Source: Streptomyces sp. NBC_01198 (lineage in GTDB: Bacteria; Actinomycetota; Actinomycetes; Streptomycetales; Streptomycetaceae). Taken from it: a stretch of 64,000 nucleotides of DNA. The stretch covers positions 4,657,001 through 4,721,000 of the forward strand of contig NZ_CP108568.1 of NCBI RefSeq assembly GCF_036010485.1, given 5' to 3'. The translations under genes and the position numbers were made by a program. Positions 26,166 to 34,705 of the stretch are shown in pieces (position 1 is the first letter of the stretch; each line of letters opens with the position of its first letter). The notes below the pieces were generated by a model, which worked only from the letters and a program-made list of their open reading frames with translations, made no database searches and was not told the origin of the DNA.

Positions 26166-28739
26166 TCAGTGGTGCTCGGTCGGCAGCAGGAAGCACAGCA
26201 GCGAGCAGGCCACGGCCGATGACGGGTCCGTGGTCGTCGGGTGGGTGCCCTGCGGGGAGTTGGCGGCGGTGTAGCTCGCCGTCGCCGTGTTCTTCACCGG
26301 GAGCGCCAGCAGGAAGGAGTTGCAGTAGACCTGCCGGCTGGCGCCCGCAGCCAGGGTGAAGGTGCCGGCCGCCTGTGAACAGGACGGCGTCGTCGGATCG
26401 TTGACGGTGACGCCGGTCGCGGCGACCGGTCCCGCGTTGCTGACGGTGATCCGCCAGTAGGCCGTGCCGAGCACCTGCAGCAGCCCGACGGGACTGGACT
26501 TGACCCACGGGCCCGACCCTCCGGGACCGCAGTGCGAGGAACTGCCGGCGCAGATCTCCTTGTTGATCGAGACATGCGGCTGGCACGCCGACCCGGGCTG
26601 CACCGGGACGGTGACGGTGTTGGAGGTCAGCGCGCCGGTGGCGTCGCTGCCGGTGGCGGTGTCGCTGACCTGGCTGGTCGCGCAGTCCGCGGTGACGACC
26701 GTACGCAGGCAGACCTGCGGGTCGTCGCCCTGGAAGGAGGCGGTCAGCGCCGGATGCTTTCCGGCGCCGAAGTCACTGGTGTCGGTGAGGCTGAACTGCG
26801 CGGTGACGGTGATCGAGGGGTGGGCTGCCGCCGAGATGCCGGACAGGTCGACGGTGCCGGACGGCGACAGGGGCGGGGTGGCGATGACCGTTCCGTCGGG
26901 GTCGGTGACCGAGACGGTGGTGGCCGCCGGGTCGGTGTGCGCGAGGTCGAGGCCGGTCAGCCGCGCCTCGGTGTAGGCGGCGACGTGCCCGGTGCCGCCG
27001 TCGCAGTAGAAGTCCGCGGGCTTGAGGGTGACCGAGGCGCCGGTGTGCAGGCAGGGGGAGCTGCCGGTCGCCGGGTCCATGGAGAAGAGGATGCCCGCGT
27101 CACCGAGGCCGACCAGGCAGCGGGTGGTGGCGTCGTAGGCGTAGCCGTAGTCCCGCGTCACACCGCCGTTGACCGCCGGGTGCCCGGCGACCACGGGGAA
27201 GCCGGCGCACGGCTGGGCGTGCGTCCAGCTGTAGCAGACGGTGTCGCCGGGCAGCGGGCCGCCCCAGACGCCGAAGTAACTGCGGTTGTCACCGCCCGCG
27301 TTGACGACCTCGGGATTGAAGATCAGCGTCCCGGCGGGCAGCGCGTCCAGCCCGGTCGCCGGCGCGGCCAGCGGGCCGCCGTCCAGCGCGTAGCAACTGG
27401 TCGACGGCGAACCGCCGGTGCTGTCGGCCGTGCAGACACCGGTCGGCTGGCCGGCGGTGTCGTAGGCCAGGAAGGCGTTGTACGTGTACGCGTTCGCGTT
27501 GGGTCCCGCCGGGTGCGGGGTGGTCCAGCCCGCGCAGACCGCGCCGGTGGCAGGGTCGAAGCAGCCGAGCGCCGGGCGCCCCGGCGCGGTGGAGCCGGAC
27601 GACATCGGCGCCGAGGACGCGTAGACTTTGCCGGCGCCGACCACCATGGAGCCCTGGTAGAGGGCGTTGGTGTTGCCCGGCAGGTCGTGGTTGGGCGGCA
27701 CGATCGCGGCGAACGGCTGCCCCGCGCAGGGGGACTGGGACGCGATGTCCAGGCACAGCACCTGGCCCGTGCTGGCGACGCCGTAGAGCTTGCCGCCCTG
27801 GGCGACGAGTCCGGCGAGCCCGTTGGCGCTGCTCGGGGAGCCCGACGCGGCGGCCAGCGGGAAGAAGCCGCAGTCGGCGCGGGCGCCCATGTCCAGGCAG
27901 CCGGCACCGACCGAACCGGCAGCGACGGCCGGGTAGTAGACGACGCCGGGCCGGCCCGGGTCCTGCACGTACTGCGGGGTGAGCGTCGTGAAGACGTTGC
28001 CGGTGTTGCCCGAACCGAGCGGCCCCGGCGCGGTGTTGAGCGGTCGTGGCCACGGGCCGCCGGGGCAGGGCTGGCCGGAGGACAGGTCGTTGCAGACCAC
28101 CAGGGGGGCGGCGGGCCCGCTGTGGTGGTAGATGTTCCACGCCTCGACGTCCCCGGACGGCGCCCGGAAGAGGATCGGCGTGAAGCCGTCACCGCCGGTG
28201 GTGCGGGTGGCGGCCTGGACCGGCGGCAGCAGGTCACTGCTCACGCCGGTGCCCGGGCCGGTCGCCGACGGATCGGTGGCCCGCACGGCGGTGGTCGCGG
28301 CGCCCTGGTCGGTGCCGGTGAAGGTGCTGCCGTCGGTGGACCACTGCGGAGTCCAGCCGGGCGGCACGTGCAGCGAGCCGGGTACGTACGACTGCCCGGT
28401 GCCAGCGCCGCTGATCGGGTCGGTGACGGTCGCCGCGGCCGGGTCGCCGGTGGCCGCGCTGTGGTAGGCGACGGCCCAGTTGAGGGTGTCCGCGTGCTGG
28501 GCCTGGGCGGCGCCGGGGCTGGTGGTGTTCTGCGCGGTCTTGACCAGCGTCGAGCCGCCGCTCAGCGGAGCGGCCGCCGGGGCCTGCGTCCCGGCCGCGC
28601 CCTGGGCGACGACCGGGGAGAGCGAAGCGGCCGCCGTCGCGAGCAGCGCCGCCGACACGGCGACGGCGGCCCGCGCGGCTAACCGGCGCGGTCTCGGGGC
28701 CGGAGGGTGCGCGGAAAGGGAGAGTAGGAGCCGGAGCAT
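26166..28739 (-). CDS. Large secreted protein with DUF11-like domains, function unknown
   Basis: This 857-aa protein begins with an Arg-rich n-region and a hydrophobic core (about 20-45), a Sec-type signal. An N-terminal beta-rich domain (about 60-150) is followed by a central region (about 160-560) with many Cys and Gly/Asn-rich loops that may form a propeller-like fold. C-terminal DUF11/CARDB-like beta domains follow (ITVSNAGPVAATGVTVNDP is diagnostic). The end is a short hydrophobic Cys-containing tail (ACSLLCFLLP). ATG at 28739 has AGGTGGGG upstream. It looks like a cell-surface or matrix protein; no enzymatic motif was seen. Confidence 0.75.
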   Translation of the reverse strand: MLRLLLSLSAHPPAPRPRRLAARAAVAVSAALLATAAASLSPVVAQGAAGTQAPAAAPLSGGSTLVKTAQNTTSPGAAQAQHADTLNWAVAYHSAATGDPAAATVTDPISGAGTGQSYVPGSLHVPPGWTPQWSTDGSTFTGTDQGAATTAVRATDPSATGPGTGVSSDLLPPVQAATRTTGGDGFTPILFRAPSGDVEAWNIYHHSGPAAPLVVCNDLSSGQPCPGGPWPRPLNTAPGPLGSGNTGNVFTTLTPQYVQDPGRPGVVYYPAVAAGSVGAGCLDMGARADCGFFPLAAASGSPSSANGLAGLVAQGGKLYGVASTGQVLCLDIASQSPCAGQPFAAIVPPNHDLPGNTNALYQGSMVVGAGKVYASSAPMSSGSTAPGRPALGCFDPATGAVCAGWTTPHPAGPNANAYTYNAFLAYDTAGQPTGVCTADSTGGSPSTSCYALDGGPLAAPATGLDALPAGTLIFNPEVVNAGGDNRSYFGVWGGPLPGDTVCYSWTHAQPCAGFPVVAGHPAVNGGVTRDYGYAYDATTRCLVGLGDAGILFSMDPATGSSPCLHTGASVTLKPADFYCDGGTGHVAAYTEARLTGLDLAHTDPAATTVSVTDPDGTVIATPPLSPSGTVDLSGISAAAHPSITVTAQFSLTDTSDFGAGKHPALTASFQGDDPQVCLRTVVTADCATSQVSDTATGSDATGALTSNTVTVPVQPGSACQPHVSINKEICAGSSSHCGPGGSGPWVKSSPVGLLQVLGTAYWRITVSNAGPVAATGVTVNDPTTPSCSQAAGTFTLAAGASRQVYCNSFLLALPVKNTATASYTAANSPQGTHPTTTDPSSAVACSLLCFLLPTEHH

Positions 28740-29308
28740 GAATGTCCCCACCTTCGTCTCGGTACGCGCGGGCGCCCGTCACGGGGGCCCCGCGCCGCCG
28801 AACAAGGTGACAGGAAAAAGCCGGTGAGTCACCCGAACGGGCCAAAGGAAAGGAGCGATGAAAGCAATACGTCAGATGTTTTCGCGAAGGCACGGAAAGG
28901 CGCTGATTTCGCGGCGCGTTTCCGACCGGGAATGCTCGGCGGGAGTATTGCCGAGCCGGGCGCGCGACCCGCGCGTGTGCAGCACAAGTATGCGCTTCCG
29001 GTGGATGTTTGGCGGTGCCAATGATGGTTCACGTGTCGTGGGCGGGCGGCAGCGGCGGCCTCGTGGGCGGGCGTCGGGCGCGGGGCGGCCGGGACAGGCG
29101 GGCCGGACGGGGCGCGGGAGCAGCGAGCGACGCCACGCGGCAGGCGGGTCGGCGGGTGCGCCACGGCGGCCCGGCACCCCGCGGTCCGGCCGTCCGGTCC
29201 CGGCATCCGGCGCCCGGCCGGCGATCGCACCCGGCGCCCCTGTCCAACAACTGGGCTTTCCGGCCCGGGAATTGGCGCGATCAGGCGCCCCTGGCATAGT
29301 CAGCAGCC
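28740..29308. other. 570-bp intergenic region without a convincing gene
   Basis: The stretch at 28840-29030 is AT-richer than its surroundings. A plus-strand ORF begins at 28858 behind AAAGGAG, but its codon use lacks third-position GC bias. I read this region as upstream control DNA for the two divergent genes. Confidence 0.5.
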
Positions 29309-29950
29309 ATGGACACCGACTCCTTCTGGGCCCTCCTTGAGGACTCCCGGCGGCATGGATTCGGCGGTGACAAGCGTGATGCCTGGCTCCGCCAAGCGCT
29401 CGCGTGCCTGTCCGCCGGGGAGATCGTGGGCTTTCAGGCCTGCCTCGACCGGATGACCGACGAGGCCTTCACCTGGAATCTGTGGGGTGCCGCCGACCGG
29501 ATCTTCGGCGGCTGGTGTTCCGACGACGATTTCCGCGCCTTCCAGCACTGGATGATGGGCCTGGGCCGGGCCGCGTTCGAGGCGGCGGTCAACGACGCCG
29601 ACGTCCTGGCCTACGCCCCCGAGGTCCTGCGGCTCGCCGGCCGCCCCAGGTCCGCCTGGCCCGCCGAGGACCGGCCCGGCTGGCCGACCCTCGACAGGCT
29701 CGGGCTGGAGGCGTACGAGCTGGCGACCGGGCCGTCCGACGACTTCGGCGACGCCTTCTACGCCGCCGTACGCCGCGCCGCCGGCCCCTCCGGGCACGGC
29801 GGCGCCCCACCGGTCCCGTACGGCAGCCGCGACCCGTCAGGGAGCCGCTGGACGGCCCGTGACGAGGAGGAGGCGGCCAGGCGGCTGCCCCGGCTCAGCG
29901 TCATGTTCCCGCTGGACGGGCCCACCGGCACCGGCTCCGATCCGCGTTGA
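29309..29950 (+). CDS. DUF4240 domain protein
   Basis: This 213-aa cytoplasmic protein has an N-terminal DUF4240 domain (about residues 1-140) with the usual opening MDTDSFWALLE and central WGAADRIFGGWCSDDDFRAF and AAVNDADVLA signatures. Function is unknown. The C-terminal 60 residues are Arg/Pro/Gly-rich and probably disordered. It converges with the amidase gene, 17 bp away. No strong ribosome-binding site is visible. Confidence 0.8.
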   Translation: MDTDSFWALLEDSRRHGFGGDKRDAWLRQALACLSAGEIVGFQACLDRMTDEAFTWNLWGAADRIFGGWCSDDDFRAFQHWMMGLGRAAFEAAVNDADVLAYAPEVLRLAGRPRSAWPAEDRPGWPTLDRLGLEAYELATGPSDDFGDAFYAAVRRAAGPSGHGGAPPVPYGSRDPSGSRWTARDEEEAARRLPRLSVMFPLDGPTGTGSDPR

Positions 29951-29967
29951 GCCGGCGGCCGCGGGCC

Positions 29968-30669
29968 TCAGACGCCGTTGACCAGGCGGATGTAGCGCAC
30001 CCAGTCCCAGTTGGGCCCCGGGTCGGTGTGGTCGGTGCCGGGGACCTGGGAGTGGCCGATGATGTGGTTGCGGTCCTTGGGGATGCCGTACTTGTCGCAG
30101 ATCTCCGCCGTGAGCGCCGCCGAGGCGTGGTAGAGCGCGGTGGTGAAGTAGGACGGCTGGTCCACCCAGCCCTCGTGCTCGATGCCGATGCTGCGCGTGT
30201 TGTAGTCCCAGTTCCCCGCGTGCCAGGCGACGTCGTGCTCGCGGACGCACTGGTCGATGGCGCCGTCGGCGGACCGGACCACGTAATGCGCCGAGGCGGC
30301 GTGGGCCGGGTCCTTGAAGAGCGTGATCGTGTCGGCGAAGGTCTCCTGGGTGACGTGGATGACCACCATCTGGATCGGATACGTGGTCGGCCTGCTGGCG
30401 GCGGTGTAGTTGGCGGTGCTGGCCGCCGCCCAGGTGGCTGACGGGTAGTCCACCGTCCCGGCGCGGAGGGCGGCGGGTCGGTCGACCGCCCGCACGGCGT
30501 CGGCGGGTCCGTCGGCTGTCAGCGCGGCACCTGCGGGTCCGTCGGCTGCCTGCGCGGCTCCGGCGGGCCAGAGGCCGGCGGTGAGGCCCGCGGTGGCGGC
30601 GGCACCGAGGCCGAGGCCGCCGCGCAGCAGCGAACGGCGGCTGGGCACGGCGGGATTGGGGCGTTCCAT
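29968..30669 (-). CDS. Tat-exported N-acetylmuramoyl-L-alanine amidase (Amidase_2/PGRP type)
   Basis: This 233-aa enzyme cleaves the amide between MurNAc and L-Ala in peptidoglycan. Its leader has a twin-arginine motif SRRSLLRGG (residues 10-18) and a hydrophobic core ending AQA. The catalytic domain (about 75-233) shows the zinc-ligand regions VVIHVTQET and HSQVPGTDHTDPGPNWDW, and HYVVRSADGAIDQCV typical of the T7-lysozyme/PGRP fold. The ATG follows AGGGAG. A dre-like DasR site lies about 105 bp upstream, hinting at control by amino sugars released from cell wall or chitin. Confidence 0.9.
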   Translation of the reverse strand: MERPNPAVPSRRSLLRGGLGLGAAATAGLTAGLWPAGAAQAADGPAGAALTADGPADAVRAVDRPAALRAGTVDYPSATWAAASTANYTAASRPTTYPIQMVVIHVTQETFADTITLFKDPAHAASAHYVVRSADGAIDQCVREHDVAWHAGNWDYNTRSIGIEHEGWVDQPSYFTTALYHASAALTAEICDKYGIPKDRNHIIGHSQVPGTDHTDPGPNWDWVRYIRLVNGV

Positions 30670-30774
30670 CGAAGGCTCCCTGAGGCGTCATGATGAGGGC
30701 GGGTGCATGACAAGAACGGGCCCGCCCATCGTGCGGCCCGCGCCCCTGGCATGCCAAGTGGTTCGCGAATTGGC

Positions 30775-30790
30775 ACAGGTCCAGACCACT
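30775..30790. promoter_or_regulatory. DasR-responsive-element-like site upstream of the amidase gene
   Basis: ACAGGTCCAGACCACT matches the site before the chitinase gene at 14 of 16 positions (all but the last T/C pair region) and fits the dre consensus well. It lies about 105 bp upstream of the amidase start codon. Confidence 0.65.
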
Positions 30791-31059
30791 GGTACCGCGC
30801 CGGTCAGGCGGATATCTGCGCCCGCACGCCGCTGCGCCCCGCCGTCACCCGCTCACCGCCCGTAGCCATGTCGGCCTCTCCGATAACAACTGACGCACAC
30901 TCACATCACTGCCCGGCCACGCCACCTGTCCGGTTCCTCCACTCTACGTATACCTTGCCCGATTGGTTCCCGTCCCCAACTCTCCCATTCGGCTTGGAAA
31001 ACCTCTCCGGCTCTATTAACGTTCGATAACGCAGCGCGGTCGTCACCGCCGCCGACAGG

Positions 31060-31215
31060 CGGCACCGTGCGCTTGCCGAATCCCGTCCGCGGGAACCGGG
31101 GACCCGCCCTTCCGCTACCGCGGGAGGGGTCCAATGGGGTGAATCGGGCAGCCGTCAGGCCCGTAGGAGACCTTCCTGCTCCGAACCCGTCAGCTAACCC
31201 GGTAGGCGAGAAGGA
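31060..31215 (+). ncRNA. ydaO/yuaA-type cyclic-di-AMP riboswitch
   Basis: The region has conserved blocks of Streptomyces ydaO aptamers in order: CCGAATCCCGTCCGCGGGAA, CCGGGGACCCGC, GGGGTGAATCGGGCAGCC, GTAGGAGACCTTCCTGCTCC, then GAACCCGTCAGCTAACCCGG and TAGGCGAGAAGGA. Such switches bind c-di-AMP and commonly precede cell-wall hydrolase genes in actinobacteria. It precedes an M23 peptidase gene, and the ribosome-binding site begins only a few bases after the aptamer. Ends are approximate. Confidence 0.9.
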
Positions 31216-31234
31216 AGGAAAGGAGTGCGCCCCC

Positions 31235-32440
31235 GTGGCGTCCAACCAGCCTGCCTACGCTCCTGCCCCGGTAGCAGAACCGACCGGGGAGTGGCCCTTC
31301 GGGGAGCGGGACGAGCCCCTGCCGTCCGGCGCCCCCTCCGACGGCTCCGCCGCCACCCCTTCCTCGTCCTCGCCGGCGTCGTCCGCGCCGTCCCACGACG
31401 GCTACGACTACGGTTCGGAGCCCGCCGGCCTGCGCAGCCAGCTGCGCCTGCCGCGGCAGCGCACCGGCCTGCCCGCCCGTGGCGCGGCGGTCGGCAGCGC
31501 CGTGCTGGGCATGGCGGCCATGGCCGCGGTCGGTGCCGGTGGAGTGGCCGAGGCGGCCGACGCGCCGCCCGCCGGGCCGCCGATATCGCTGCCGGACTCG
31601 CCCGGCTTCCCCGACGCACTGCCCGCACAGGCGGTCCCGGCCCCGCAGCCCGAGGTCTCGGTCGGCACACCGTCGTACGACCCCTCCGCCGTCGTCCAGG
31701 CGACCGGCACGGCGGACGCCCCACACCCGGCCGTTACGGCGGCTGCTAATGACGCCGCCCAGGACGCGCACGGCGAGGAGGACGTGGCCGCCGCCGCGAC
31801 CCCCGTCGACCCCGGCGAGGCGCTGCGCACCCGCATCGTCGACCAGGTCACCCGGCAGCGCGACGCCGCCGCCCGCGCCGAGCGCGAGGCCGCCGAGAAG
31901 TCCGCCGCCGAGCAGGCGGCCAAGGAGGCCGCCGCCCGCAAGGTGCGCGAGCAGGCCGCAGCCGCGAAGGCCGAGGCCGAGGCGAAGGCCAAGGCGGCCG
32001 CGGACGCCGCCGCGCGGGCGGAGGCCGAACGGCTCGCCCGGCTCGCCGTCTCCTACGTCAAGCCGGTCGCCTCCTACACCCTCACCACCGCCTTCGGCGA
32101 GTCCGGCAACATGTGGGCGACCCACACCGGCCAGGACTTCGCCGCCCCCACCGGCACCCCGGTGCACGCCGTCCACAGCGGCACGGTCACCTCGGCCGGC
32201 TGGGCGGGCTCGTTCGGCTACCGGGTGGTCCTCCGCCTCGATGACGGCACCGAGCTGTGGTACTGCCACCTGTCGACGATGGTCGCCACGTCCGGCGAGG
32301 TCGTCACCGGCGACACCATCGGCCGGGTCGGCGCGACCGGCAACGTACCGGGGCCGCACCTGCACCTCGAAGTACGACCCGGTGGTGGCGCGCCCGTCGA
32401 TCCGGTGCCGTGGCTGTACGGTCATGATGTCGCGGTCTGA
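31235..32440 (+). CDS. M23 family metallopeptidase (LytM-type cell-wall endopeptidase)
   Basis: This 401-aa protein has a disordered N-terminus (1-75), one hydrophobic export/anchor segment (about 88-110), a Pro/Ala region, a charged Ala/Glu/Lys/Arg coiled coil (about 200-270), and a C-terminal M23 domain (about 275-395). Zinc ligands appear in HTGQDFAAP (HxxxD) and HLHLEV. It likely cleaves peptidoglycan cross-bridges outside the membrane. GTG at 31235 is chosen because AAGGAAAGGAG lies about 9 nt before it and directly after the riboswitch; earlier in-frame starts lie inside the aptamer. Expression is therefore probably lowered or raised with c-di-AMP. Confidence 0.92.
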   Translation: MASNQPAYAPAPVAEPTGEWPFGERDEPLPSGAPSDGSAATPSSSSPASSAPSHDGYDYGSEPAGLRSQLRLPRQRTGLPARGAAVGSAVLGMAAMAAVGAGGVAEAADAPPAGPPISLPDSPGFPDALPAQAVPAPQPEVSVGTPSYDPSAVVQATGTADAPHPAVTAAANDAAQDAHGEEDVAAAATPVDPGEALRTRIVDQVTRQRDAAARAEREAAEKSAAEQAAKEAAARKVREQAAAAKAEAEAKAKAAADAAARAEAERLARLAVSYVKPVASYTLTTAFGESGNMWATHTGQDFAAPTGTPVHAVHSGTVTSAGWAGSFGYRVVLRLDDGTELWYCHLSTMVATSGEVVTGDTIGRVGATGNVPGPHLHLEVRPGGGAPVDPVPWLYGHDVAV

Positions 32441-32532
32441 GGTGCAGGGCCGGCCGTAGGCCGCTCCGCACCGCCTTCCGCGGCACCCTCCGCCCGCAGG
32501 CCCCCTGGCCCGCCGCCCCGAGAACAGCCGGC

Positions 32533-32566
32533 GGCCCCGGCGTACACCCCCCCCGACGCCGGGGCC
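32533..32566. terminator. Terminator hairpin between M23 and MBL genes
   Basis: An 11-bp perfect stem (GGCCCCGGCGT with ACGCCGGGGCC) and a 12-nt C-rich loop between convergent genes. Confidence 0.65.
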
Positions 32567-32616
32567 GTCGGCATGTCCGCCCGGCCGGGTCGCCCCGGCC
32601 GGGCTGCCTGCGTCGG

Positions 32617-33693
32617 TCAGCCGCCGGTCCTGACGCTCCCGGCGGCCACGCTGTCCGCTCCGGCGCCGAGGCGGGCGTCGGGTCCGGGGTCCTGTCCGAG
32701 GCCCCGTGCGGTCTCCTGGCGGTGCGCGAACTCGGCGGCCAGGCCCACCAGGCCGACCAGATCGGCGCGCCCGGTCTCGCCGTCCAGCGCGCGGTACTCG
32801 ACCGCCGCGAGGATCGCCATCCGCTCGTTCAGCCCCCAGTGCGGGTACGGGTCGCCGGCGATCAGCTCGGCGGCCAGCACCGGCAGCGGGCGGCCCGCCG
32901 CGTGCCCGCGGTGCACCGCCGCGCGCAGCTCCAGCAGGTAGTCGGCGTAGCCGCGGACGTCCGCGGGCGTCATCACGGGGCCGTGCCCGGGCACCACCAC
33001 CCGCGGGCCGCAGTCCAGGATGCGCCGGCAGGCGCGCTCCACCGACTCCAACGGCCCGGCCCAGTGCACCGGGTGGTCCTCGTTGAAGACGACGTCGCCC
33101 GCACAGACGACGCCCTCCTCCGGCAGGTGGACGATCAGGTCGCCCGCGGTGTGCGCGGGACCCACCTCGATCAGCCGCACCGCCACCCCGTCGACGTCCA
33201 GTTCCACCTCGCCGCTGAAGGTACGGGTCGGGTGGACGGTGCTGACGCCGCCGAAGTCGCCGTAGCGGCCGAAGTGCTGCCGCACGTAAGCCCCGAGGGC
33301 GGAGTCCGGGTCGCTCCCGGCGACCAGGCCGGCCAGCTCGGCGGGCGACGGCTCGGCGCACAGATGCTCGGCGTTGGCCTCGGTGGCGATGATCTCGGCG
33401 CCGGGGAAGAGGCCGTTGCCGTACGAGTGGTCCCCGTTGCCGTGGGTGTTGATCACCGTGCGGACCTCGGGTCCGCCTGCGGGTCGGTCACCGAGCCCGG
33501 CGATCAGCCGCCGCAACCGCCGGGTCATGTCGGCGGTGTACGGGGTGTCGACCAGGAGCGCGGCGCCGGACCCCGGGCTCCGCCCGGTCACGACCACGCA
33601 GTTGGCCATGCCCCAGGTGGCGTGGCCGTCAGGCAGCCATGCGTGGACGTTCGGAGTCAGCGCCTGGAGCGCGTGCGGCAGAGGGAAGCTCAT
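32617..33693 (-). CDS. MBL-fold metallohydrolase
   Basis: This 358-aa metallo-beta-lactamase-fold protein has a metal motif NTHGNGDHSYGN (HxxxDH, with Gly where the second His of HxHxDH usually lies), HTAGDLIVHLP, AGDVVF and VPGHGP. The C-terminal third (about 255-358) is an extra helical and disordered region. Its ATG overlaps the TGA of the upstream regulator gene (ATGA), so the two are co-translated. The substrate is unknown; relatives act on esters, lactones or thioesters. Confidence 0.82.
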   Translation of the reverse strand: MSFPLPHALQALTPNVHAWLPDGHATWGMANCVVVTGRSPGSGAALLVDTPYTADMTRRLRRLIAGLGDRPAGGPEVRTVINTHGNGDHSYGNGLFPGAEIIATEANAEHLCAEPSPAELAGLVAGSDPDSALGAYVRQHFGRYGDFGGVSTVHPTRTFSGEVELDVDGVAVRLIEVGPAHTAGDLIVHLPEEGVVCAGDVVFNEDHPVHWAGPLESVERACRRILDCGPRVVVPGHGPVMTPADVRGYADYLLELRAAVHRGHAAGRPLPVLAAELIAGDPYPHWGLNERMAILAAVEYRALDGETGRADLVGLVGLAAEFAHRQETARGLGQDPGPDARLGAGADSVAAGSVRTGG

Positions 33694-34610
33694 GGTGCCT
33701 CATTGTGCTGCCCGGCAGAACACGCGGCCGTATGGGTGTGCCCGCAGGGGAGTTCGGGCCACGTCGGGTCCACGGACCCGGTCGCCGGGGCGCAGAGGGC
33801 GGGTTCGTGGCACGGCGGCTCGCCCTGGTCGAACAACACGAACATCAGCCGCCCGCCGGGCACCCCGAACGGCCCCGCGGTGCACAGCGTGGCCCAGCCC
33901 GGGCCGAGTTCGGCGTGCACGACCGGCAGGGCGTTCTCCGCCCGCGGCCCGATGTACTCGGTCGTCGGCGTCCGCAGATACCGGGCCACCACCGGATCGC
34001 ACCCGGCGTCCGCCTGCAGTTGCGCCAGCGTCCTGTTGTGCGGGTTGGCGACCACCGCGGCCCGCAACTGCGGTACGAGCAGCGGCAGCCAGCTGCGTTC
34101 CCAGTCCCCGAGGGTGACCCGGGCCTCCGGGTCGAGCAGCATCCAGCGCATCACGTTGCCCGGCACCTCGCGCCGCCGGAAGAGCCGGGAGAAGGCCGAG
34201 TTGTACGCGACCAGGTCCCAGGCGGCGTCGTTCACGTACGCCATCTCGCGCGAGCCGCGCAGCACCCGCTCCCAGGGGCTCGGCACCGCCCGCCCCAGCT
34301 GCGGATCGAGCCGGTAGGCGGGCGGCAGCCCGGTGGCGTAGAGGACCAGCGCCTCCCACTCGTGGTCGGACAGGTGCAGGATGCGGGCGATGGGTTCGAG
34401 CAACTCCGTCTCGATGCCCGCGAGCCGGCCGCGCTCGACGTAGCCGTACTTGTGCTCGGGCCAGCCGAGCAGCCGCGTCATGTGCTCGTGCGTGAGCCCC
34501 GCGACCTTGCGCCCCCGCGGGTCGCCGCGCGGCGCGAGCCCGAACTCCCCCGGGTCGACGCGCGCGCGGGCACGGGCGAGCAGGGTCTGCATCGCCTCGC
34601 GGTCGCGCAT
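33690..34610 (-). CDS. XRE-family regulator with MmyB-like ligand-binding domain
   Basis: This 306-aa protein has an N-terminal helix-turn-helix (about 20-85, with THEHMTRLLGWPEHKYGYVERGR) and a MmyB/MltR-like C-terminal domain (about 120-265, with WDLVAYNSAFSRLF and LLDPEAR). MmyB-type domains are thought to bind small hydrophobic ligands. ATG at 34610 follows AAGGGAG. The Cys/His-rich tail (about 270-306) is unusual. It is translationally coupled to the MBL hydrolase and probably regulates it. Confidence 0.85.
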   Translation of the reverse strand: MRDREAMQTLLARARARVDPGEFGLAPRGDPRGRKVAGLTHEHMTRLLGWPEHKYGYVERGRLAGIETELLEPIARILHLSDHEWEALVLYATGLPPAYRLDPQLGRAVPSPWERVLRGSREMAYVNDAAWDLVAYNSAFSRLFRRREVPGNVMRWMLLDPEARVTLGDWERSWLPLLVPQLRAAVVANPHNRTLAQLQADAGCDPVVARYLRTPTTEYIGPRAENALPVVHAELGPGWATLCTAGPFGVPGGRLMFVLFDQGEPPCHEPALCAPATGSVDPTWPELPCGHTHTAACSAGQHNEAP

Positions 34611-34705
34611 GCCCGCTCCCTTCCGCCCCCAGACGGTCCTCGCCGTACCGGCCGTCGTCGCCGTACCCGCTGTCGCCCTTGATGCGGTGGTCGTTGCCGC
34701 GGCGG

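Noticed and set aside
28824-29340. Plus-strand ORFs at 28824 and 28858, one with AAAGGAG upstream
   Set aside because: Third codon positions are not GC-biased and no domain was recognised; the longer one runs into the DUF4240 gene.
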